A DNA stretch of 6,010 bases, taken from UMGS1002 sp050946195. GTDB taxonomy: Bacteria; Bacillota; Clostridia; Oscillospirales; CAG-272. The number at the start of each line of letters is the position of its first letter. The first letter of the stretch is position 1. Position numbers and translations under genes: made by a program. This document shows, in pieces, positions 5,992 to 6,010 of this stretch. The DNA lies in NCBI GenBank assembly GCA_050946195.1, contig JBMNUI010000069.1, forward strand, positions 1 through 6,010, read 5' to 3'. The notes under the pieces are model-generated. The model was not told the origin of the DNA. It did no database searches and worked only from the letters and a program-made list of their open reading frames with translations.

Positions 5992-6010
5992 CGGGGGTTC
6001 GGGGGCAGCG
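5992..6010. repeat. Start of a second GC-rich hairpin cut by the window end
   Basis: The G-rich run GGGGG at 6001-6005 followed by CAGCG at the last base looks like the left arm and loop of a hairpin whose C-rich right arm would lie just outside. With the adjacent perfect inverted repeat it may form one composite intergenic element. The right arm is not visible, so this is an inference. Confidence 0.35.

Noticed and set aside
5799..6010. Possible replication origin because of the DnaA box and repeats
   Set aside because: Only one good box, no AT-rich unwinding region and no origin-linked genes.

Overview
The window looks like a chromosomal segment from a moderately GC-rich member of the Clostridia (Bacillota), plausibly an Oscillospirales/Ruminococcaceae-type bacterium. 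This rests on three things: a holB-ricT pair (ricT belongs to the Ric regulatory complex best known in Bacillota), consensus housekeeping promoters, and heavy use of ATA isoleucine codons in a GC-rich background. The taxon is an inference; there is no rRNA gene to confirm it.

The left half (106-2408, minus strand) is a two-gene core operon. holB, the DNA polymerase III delta-prime clamp-loader subunit, is transcribed first from a perfect TTGACA-17-TATAAT promoter. ricT follows 23 nt later and encodes a PSP1-domain, cysteine-rich protein of the Ric family. A GC-rich hairpin with a flanking U-tract (61-88) terminates the operon, and another dense GC palindrome cluster lies beyond it (11-56).

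The right half (2612-5798, plus strand) is a divergent two-gene operon with its own perfect consensus promoter (TTGACA-17-TATAAT with an extended -10). The first gene encodes a 603-aa protein with a TerB_N-type domain at the front and a TerB_C-type domain at the back. The second, overlapping it by 8 nt, encodes a 460-aa P-loop ATPase of the DUF2791 / BREX-ATP-binding (BrxC/BrxD-like) family. As I recall, such pairs often travel with a superfamily II helicase and have been proposed as DNA-processing or defence systems. No helicase is present here. The ATPase gene is followed by 212 bp that look non-coding and contain one consensus DnaA box, a perfect 15-bp-armed inverted repeat and the start of a second GC-rich hairpin.

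The most interesting content is therefore the TerB_N/TerB_C plus BrxD-like ATPase pair, expressed from an apparently constitutive promoter beside a core replication/regulation operon and lacking its expected helicase within the window. No tRNA, rRNA, CRISPR array, transposase or integrase was seen.
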